A stretch of DNA of 64,000 nucleotides from contig BCHX01000004.1 in NCBI GenBank assembly GCA_001599755.1, positions 1,984,001-2,048,000 on the forward strand, given 5' to 3'. Position 1 is the first letter of the stretch, and the number at the start of each line of letters is the position of its first letter. The translations under genes were made by a program, and so were the position numbers. The notes beneath the pieces are model-generated. The model was not told the origin of the DNA and made no database searches. It worked only from the letters and a program-made list of their open reading frames with translations. This document shows, piece by piece, positions 57,545 to 64,000 of the stretch. The DNA is from Gliomastix tumulicola. Lineage: Eukaryota; Ascomycota; Sordariomycetes; Hypocreales; Bionectriaceae.

Positions 57545-58676
57545 ATGTCGTCCATCATCCGTACCGTCAGGACCGTGTTCCTCGCCATGGAGCAGTCTGA
57601 GGGCGCCGGCGCGCGCGTGCGCCGCTCCATCGGCAGCATGACCCTGCGCCACCTGTCGCCCTTCCTGCTGTTCGACCACTTCAACAGCAACTCGGGCGCT
57701 GGCTTCCCTGACCAGTGAGTGACCCTACGGCATTCTTTCTCCTCCTCGCGATCAAGCCCCGTGGCACGCAGTGGAGGAGGAGGAGTCTTGTCCAGCCAAA
57801 CTCTTGAGAGATGCGCAGAATAACTAACACCCAAGATAAAAAGCCCCCACCGTGGCCAGGAGACCATCTCCTACATCATGCAGGGCGGCATCGACCACGA
57901 GGACTTCGCCGGCAACCGCGGCACCCTCACCGCCGGCGACCTGCAGTTCATGACGGCCGGCCGCGGCATCGTCCACTGCGAGATGCCCCACCGCAACCCG
58001 GACAACAAGCCCAACGTCGGCTTCCAGCTCTGGGTCGACCTCCCCGCCAAGCTCAAGAACTGCGAGCCGCGCTACCGCGACCTGCGCGCCGCCGAGATCC
58101 CCGTCGTCGAGGCCGACGACGGCAAGGCCACCATCAAGGTCATCTCGGGCCAGAGCCACGGCATCGACTCGGTCAAGGACCTGGCCTACACGCCCGTCTG
58201 GATCTTCGACGTCGAGATGCGGCCCGGTGCCAAGGTCACCCAGCCCCTGCCCCAGGGCTGGAACGCCTTCGGCTACGTCCTCGACGGCAGCGCCAAGTTT
58301 GGCCCCCCCGAGATCAGCCAGAAGGTCGAGCAGTACAACATCGTCGTCTTCAACCAGGAGGGCGATGAGATCCACTTCGAGACTGACGCTGATGCCACCG
58401 AGAACACTCGTCTGGGTACGTTTCCCTCAAACCCCCCTCTTTGACCACACTGTCTTTTTGTCTTGGAAATTCTCTTTACTAACATAACACCCCCCCAAAA
58501 CAGTCGTCATTGCCGGTCTCCCTCTGGACCAGCCCATCGTCCAGTACGGCCCCTTCGTCCTCAACTCCAAGGAAGAGGTCTACAAGGCCCTCCTCGACTA
58601 CCAGTCCTTCTCCAACGGCTTCGAGCGTGCCAAGGACTGGCAGAGCTCGATCAGCAAGGCCGCCGGCATGGCTTAA
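57545..58676 (+). CDS. Pirin family protein (304 aa)
   Basis: Pirins are iron-binding bicupins; members act as quercetin dioxygenases or as nuclear redox-sensitive cofactors. Exons are 57545-57714, 57844-58415 and 58504-58676. The first join creates PDHPHRGQET, and the second reads NTRLVVIAGLPLDQP. The N-terminal cupin keeps all four metal ligands of human pirin at matching places: H57, H59, H101 and E103 (GIVHCEMP). The C-terminal cupin lacks ligands, as usual. FQLWVDLPAKLK and GPFVLNSKEE are family blocks. Whether this copy is enzymatic or regulatory cannot be told from sequence. Confidence 0.94.
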
Positions 58677-59325
58677 GGAGGTCGGGACTGGTACCCAAAA
58701 TAGACCCGTCGTGGTCACTGCTTTCAATATTCCATAGATAGGCGTTGGCGGATTCTGCAAGGCGTTGTATTTTGCCCATGCTTATGGGTATCGGATAGAA
58801 CGATGAGCGTCAAATTAGGCCAGCTTTGTGGCTCGTTCAAGCTTTCGGACGAGATTTGTCACTTGTCTGCAAAGACAAGAAGTGCAGGGTTCTCGCCAGC
58901 TGGGGTTTCTTTATCGGCTGGTCAGTAGTTAATGAAATCATACCAATGTCACATCATCTCGATTTGTTCTGTCAACCTAGTGAGAATTGCATTTGATTCA
59001 TCTAATTAACCTGCTCAAACATCTCTCAGAAACAGGGCCCAAATCCATTTATGAATTTTCGTAACTGCCATTAGAAGAAGAAGAAAATTAATCCGCGGGC
59101 GCAGGTAAAATTGCCTAACCTTGCCACAACATCTTGCCTCACAACAGTTGTCCATCTCCTAGCACTTACATCGCCTGGTGAGGCAACACAGCGCCTGAGG
59201 TGAAGACGATACTATTGAACAGACACCGCCATGTCGCAGGGCGCGGGGGTATTATGTATCGACATGTGCAAAAATCGCAAATCGTACGCAGCTCGTACTC
59301 GATCAGTAGTCAGCCTCTCAACTGC
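58677..59325. other. Tail-to-tail intergenic region, pirin / CFEM gene
   Basis: 650 bp between two convergent stops, somewhat AT-richer than the surroundings around 58920-59100. No feature stands out. Confidence 0.55.
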
Positions 59326-60387
59326 TTACAGCAGAAGAACAGCGAGGCCGGCAGCGATGATGCCGGCAGGCGCCATGGTGCGCTGGGGCATGGCCTATTA
59401 CAATCTCGTTAGTCAAACACCTCAGAAATATATCGAGACGACTCGAAAACATACAGCGCCATCTTCCGTAGAAGTGGTTGCGGAGCCATCACCGTTGCCA
59501 CCGGTCTCAGTAGAGCTCTCAGAACCAGTCTCGTCAGAGGAGGGGGTGCTGAAAGTGGTAGTGAGGGTGGTGCTCTCATTGGTGATGGTGCTGACGAGTT
59601 CCTCAGTAGAGGAACCAGGCGTCTCCGAGCCATTCTCAGTGCCGGTAGTCTCAGTGCCGGTGGTCTCGGCGCCAGAGGTCTCCGTGGCCGAGGCGTCAGT
59701 GCCAGTGGTCTGGTCACTTCCACCGCCAAGGGTCGTGGTGGCGATGGGCGTGGTAATGACCGTCTCGTCGGAGGAGATGGTGGTCAGGATCGTGGAGACC
59801 TGTGAACATGCGGTTAGCTAGAGCTGAACAATGTGTTGACGGTTAGGTCTACTTACAGAGCCGCTAGCGCCGCCAGTGCTATCCTCGCCACCGCCAGTGC
59901 TCTTTTCAGAAACGTTAGTATTTGTGTGTTTTGCAATGGACCTCGAACACTTACAGTAGCGGTAGGCTCGCCACCGGCACCAGTGGTGATCTCAACACCG
60001 GCATCTGCGACAATGGATTAGTGACAGTGAAGTGAGCCCGTGAAAGGAGGCGCAACATACCACGGCAGAGGGAGATACCGAATTCGACGATTCGTCGAGC
60101 ATCCTCCGAACCGCAAGTAGCAGCGGAGCAGTCACGAAGGCCGTAAATGAAGTTGCGGTTCTGGCAAACGCAAGGGATATCATTGGCAGTGCAGCCGAGG
60201 CCGGGGGCTTGGCCATTGAGCATATCATTGGCACAGAATTGCTGAAAATTGTCAGTTCCCAATGGTCTCAAGCAATGACAAGATCAGAGTCTCAACTCAC
60301 ACCACACGCAGGCAGGCTGGGGATATCGATCTCCTGCGCAGCCACAAGGGTGGCGAGGGCACCAAGGGTGACGGCGAAGGTCTTCAT
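59326..60387 (-). CDS. CFEM-domain, GPI-anchor-type secreted protein (258 aa)
   Basis: CFEM proteins are fungal eight-cysteine proteins of the surface or wall; some bind haem or iron, others act in host contact. Six exons: 60387-60301, 60241-60061, 60004-59955, 59901-59857, 59799-59455 and 59394-59326, all in phase. A signal peptide covers residues 1-17 (MKTFAVTLGALATLVAA). The CFEM cysteines are C28, C32, C46, C53, C55, C67, C72 and C88, with Asp50 in the DIPCVC motif where haem-binding members keep the axial Asp. A Ser/Thr/Gly-rich stalk with TTGTE repeats follows. The last exon gives a hydrophobic tail (GIIAAGLAVLLL) typical of GPI signals. Two very small exons (50 and 45 nt) encode part of the stalk. 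Confidence 0.92.
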
Positions 60388-63300
60388 TTTGCTTGGGGAT
60401 TGACGTCTTTGACTTCGAAATCTGAGCTGGGCGGATTGTTTGGTCAGCTTGGCTCGACAGGCGAACAAACGAATGGCAGAGGAATGCAGGTGGAGAGAAA
60501 AAAGAGAGATGCTGAGTCGAGTCAAGGAGTGCAGGCAAGGTATTATTTGGAAGAATGGCAGCAGTGAATCAGGACTATCAGAGAAATGAAGGCGAGGACC
60601 AGCGAGGGAAATTGGATGAAGGCAATATTCATCCGTCCCGTGACTCGCCCAGCACCGCCGTGCTTGTGCGATGCAAAACAAGGGGCTGTCACACCAGTAG
60701 GAATTCGCCATTGCCGAGTTGAAATGAGGCCCGTGGTGGCTCGAGAGTGCAACATGAGCATGCGCGGGCCGCCCATGGGCGACCTCGCTCACGATGCCTC
60801 CGTCTCGAGTCCCGATGGAAACGAGGGGGAAAGTGTGGCATTGGGAAATGAGGGCTAGGGAAGGGAGAACATACCTATCGAGGTATCGATGCGTTGACTG
60901 CTGCGTTACAGATAGATGCAGAATGCAAGCCTTGCCGTGTGAAAGACGAGGGAGGATGAAGGCAGATGAGGAAGCGGTTGGGAGAGGGAAAAGGGGAGAA
61001 GATGTTGTGGGTGGGAGGTGAGGAGCATGTAAATAAAACAGTGGGAGGAGCCTCAGATTCGTCACTTGCAACTCACGGCAGGCACAACAAGGCAGATGCA
61101 CAGAAAAGTGATCGGGAACTTGCCTCGCCATGAGGATGATGTGCCATCATGGGCAAGCACCAGGGAGCTTGACGAGGTGGGCCGCACCTTCCTTGGGGTT
61201 TAGCTGCCATTGGGATCTACCTGATCTCGTTAGACTCTTGGCGCCTGGCAGGGAGGAGGTGGGAGGTACCTGCCCAGGTACCTGCCCGGCCCCAGGGCAT
61301 GCAGGTGCTAGGGCGGCGCTAGCACGTTCTGGGCTCGTGTGCTGGCGCTGTTCCATGACATGGCAAGTGCTAGCGGGGAACCATTACCTCATTGCACTTG
61401 CCCTTTCAGCGAGACCTCAGCTGAGGGCGGAGAAAAAGCAGCCCGATCTTGGGACTAAGACGAGGGGGACGGGACGGAAATTTGATAGATGGGCACAGCC
61501 TATCTCGCCACGCTGAGCGAGAGTTTGACGTCGGTCGTTAGCATCAGGGCAGCAGGGGTCTCTGGTCTCTCCAAAATTCTGGTCAATTAATTACGTTCAG
61601 CCTCAGCACATCACTTTGAGACGTCCATGACCTCCCTCGTCATCGAGAGGCAGGATGTGGGGCCGATTTGTTGCCCAGTCCGCGGCGGGCAAAAGCGATG
61701 GCTGGTGGCCTTGTTTGGAACACAGCGACACGTAAGTAACCTGCGGCTTGCCGGTGACGAAGAGGAAACCCACCGGCGAGGTCTCGGCACGTCGTTCCAT
61801 CAACAACTTGGCAAGCCGTCTGAAGAGCCGATAGCTACCCGTGCCCAGATGGGGTGGTTGGGTTGGGGGGCAACTGCAGAGATGACATCGAAATCAAGGT
61901 CGTGCCGGATGTGACTGGCGGTCAGGACCAAAGGGCCCGTACGCTTGAACTTGTTTTCTCCGACCGGCGGGACAGGTCGTGGGTTTTCTGGCGAGGACCA
62001 AGGTACTAGGCATCGAAGATCCAAATGACAGACAGTCCATCTTGGCCAATGTCATCCCAAGTGAGGACAAGTTGCTGTGGATACCTACTGGCCCGGGCCT
62101 CCTCCACGCCTGGACCAAAAAGCAGGATCCAAGATCTGAAAACAAGGAAACCCTAGCGCAGAAGCAGGTTTTGCGCCTCAATTGTCCTTCACCAACGCCA
62201 CATGTCACATCAGTCTGACCTCAGTCGACATCGTGTTTACGATCATTCGCCCAGGACAACACACCGCCGTGGAAATGCTGCCCTTCCGCCCAGGTAGTCG
62301 CAGTGACCGGGTCGCATTGCCAAGCACCCAGCCATGTATTCTCCCTGCAAGGCCGGGCCCCGGCCTAAGACAAGTGGATGTGGCTAGTGATGAGGGATAC
62401 ATTATCATAGGGCCTGTTGGCGAGGTCCTGGTTCTCCTCTGTGCGTGCGTGATCTATCGGTGGAGCGGACAAAGCCACGGAGGGAGCCAGAGGTGGACTG
62501 CCCGGCCTCTGGTTTGCCTACCTAGCCAATGCATATCGAAACCTGGGAAACGCAGCTTATTGGCAGCTCTTCTATGGTGACGTCCAACCGGGTCGTACGG
62601 ATACGTATGGAATTAATCACCGATGGTAGCTAAGATGTACCTTTATCAACAGGCACAGTCTTGTTCGCTACAGGTACTACGAGTATCCGGGTCGGGAGCC
62701 ATGCCTTCGCCGTATCGCAGTATCGTACGAGTCCACGGAGCAAACGACGATAAAGGGACATCAAACGAGGCCCATCGTGTTTGCCACGGAGCGGATGGCA
62801 CGTACGGGCGAGCGGGTTGCCCATGTTGAATGCATCCTGCCGAGTCTGGGCTCTCTCTTCAGCTTCATCGTCCACATCCCACGCCAGTCCTCATCCCTTG
62901 TTGTTCGGCAGCATCTGGTAGCAGATGACCTGTCAGTAAGCCATCGTTATTTCATCGTGTTTCACTCGCTGGCATTGATTAACTGTCACTCGCGAAAGCG
63001 AGACAAATGACATGGCAGCCATCTGACACAATCTCAATCTGCCCTCACGGACATATACAAACATAAGCTTGAACTTCACCCAACTGGCTTGGCTGAGACC
63101 TCGAGACTGTACCCGAACCCCGTCGCTATGCACAGGTTCCTTAGTCTGCCCTTCGAACTGAGACATGCATCCGGCCCTGGCCAACACCCGTCCAAGCCAT
63201 CACCAATCTCTCCCCACCACCAATGAGCGTCACCGTCACCATCACTCACCCATGCATCCAAGAGCATTAGACTGCTACGATGGTGTGGGGGCTAAATCCT

Positions 63301-64000
63301 CAAGGTACTTACCCAAGCGGACGGATATAATTGGCCGTGTGCCCCGATCTTCGACCCATTTGCTGGAGAAAAAGCACACCCCGGTCGATCTTTCCAGCTG
63401 GACAGGGGCTAGAAGCTAGGGGAGGGTGTGGATCCCTTCCCGACCGCGCCTTCCTCAGAAGAAAGCCACGATCAGACTTCCTGTTCCTGATAACGAGGAA
63501 AACGAGCGGGCAGGCATGAATGTGCTGAGGCAGGAGCCTACCCTGCAAGCTCGATCAAAATATTCGGGTCACATTGGACTGGATTCATCTCCGACTCATT
63601 ATCCGGGTAGCCACATGGACTGTGTCACCTCAGAGTCGCTTCCAGGAATTGGAATCCAGGGTGGAGGGTGGAGGGCTGAGGACTGTTTGCCTCCCCGTCG
63701 GTAAAGCCCGTAAGAAGAGCGTAGCACAAATTCGTAATATCTCGCCCCGTTACGTCCTGTGCGAGGCTGTGAGACCCGACACGCATGTATCATGGCCGTA
63801 AACATGTGTTCTCCGAGACATGCGAGTCGTCCTCGCAGGAGCTCTGGGCCGAAGGGATGGACATTGTAGTGTCATGACGAACAGTCTGTATGACATTCGC
63901 CGCTTGATGGCATCATGTGTCCTTGCACCAACTACCTATGAATGGTACTAGGCTAAGGGAACCTAGTCCTATAGCAACAGACATTCACGAGCATCATAGA
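60388..64000. other. 3.6 kb without a supported gene, CFEM upstream region
   Basis: Promoter side of the CFEM gene to the window end. Open frames such as 61130-61516 and 62182-62580 show no domain and no coding bias. A tandem AGGTACCTGCCC repeat lies at 61264-61287. A gene starting beyond the right edge cannot be excluded. Confidence 0.5.
61264..61287. repeat. Tandem 12-bp repeat AGGTACCTGCCC, 2 copies
   Basis: Two exact, adjacent copies, each carrying the palindrome AGGTACCT. It is about 880 bp upstream of the CFEM gene start. Confidence 0.9.

Overview
The window looks like chromosomal DNA of a filamentous ascomycete, most likely a Sordariomycete. Coding exons are GC-rich, introns are short (about 50-115 bp) with GTRNGT/YAG borders, and the gene set is fungal: Ecl1-type zinc protein, CAP20-type perilipin, CFEM protein, HET and NACHT proteins, and the fungus-only DUF6594 family. 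I found fifteen supportable protein genes, one of them cut by the left edge. I saw no rRNA gene, convincing tRNA, CRISPR array, transposon or AT-rich RIP-degraded DNA. The species cannot be named from this sequence alone.

Layout. 1-9 kb: 3' part of arp3 (+), then a class III-type zinc alcohol dehydrogenase (-), a 5.5 kb gap, and an Ecl1-family gene (-). 9-21 kb: about 12 kb with no recognisable gene, full of microsatellites and homopolymers. 21-31 kb: housekeeping block with glutathione reductase (-), an Ede1-like endocytic scaffold with EH domains and UBA (+), and exocyst Sec6 (-). 31.5-42.8 kb: a compact accessory-looking block. It holds a HET protein whose HET domain is interrupted by ankyrin repeats (+), a three-TM DUF6594 gene ending 5 bp away (-), a tandem retropepsin-like protein with a Cys/His-rich tail (+), the snoRNP factor Bcd1 (-), and a SesB-type hydrolase-NACHT protein (+). 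43-51 kb: AIG2-like cyclotransferase (+), a DENN-domain protein (-), and a class I glutamine amidotransferase (-). 54.7-60.4 kb: CAP20-like perilipin (+), pirin (+), and a GPI-type CFEM protein (-). The last 3.6 kb has no gene I can support.

Biology. Arp3 (branched actin), the Ede1-like scaffold (endocytic site initiation), Sec6 (exocytosis) and the DENN protein (probable GTPase exchange factor) all act in membrane traffic and polar growth. The ADH, glutathione reductase, pirin and GGCT-like genes are metabolic or redox genes. The most interesting part is 31.5-42.8 kb. HET and SesB-NACHT architectures belong to the fungal allorecognition and immune-like repertoire. Here they lie beside a membrane-domain gene and a double aspartyl-protease-like gene with no obvious housekeeping role. 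Two perfect CRE octamers just upstream of the HET gene suggest stress-responsive bZIP control. That these genes form one system is inference only.
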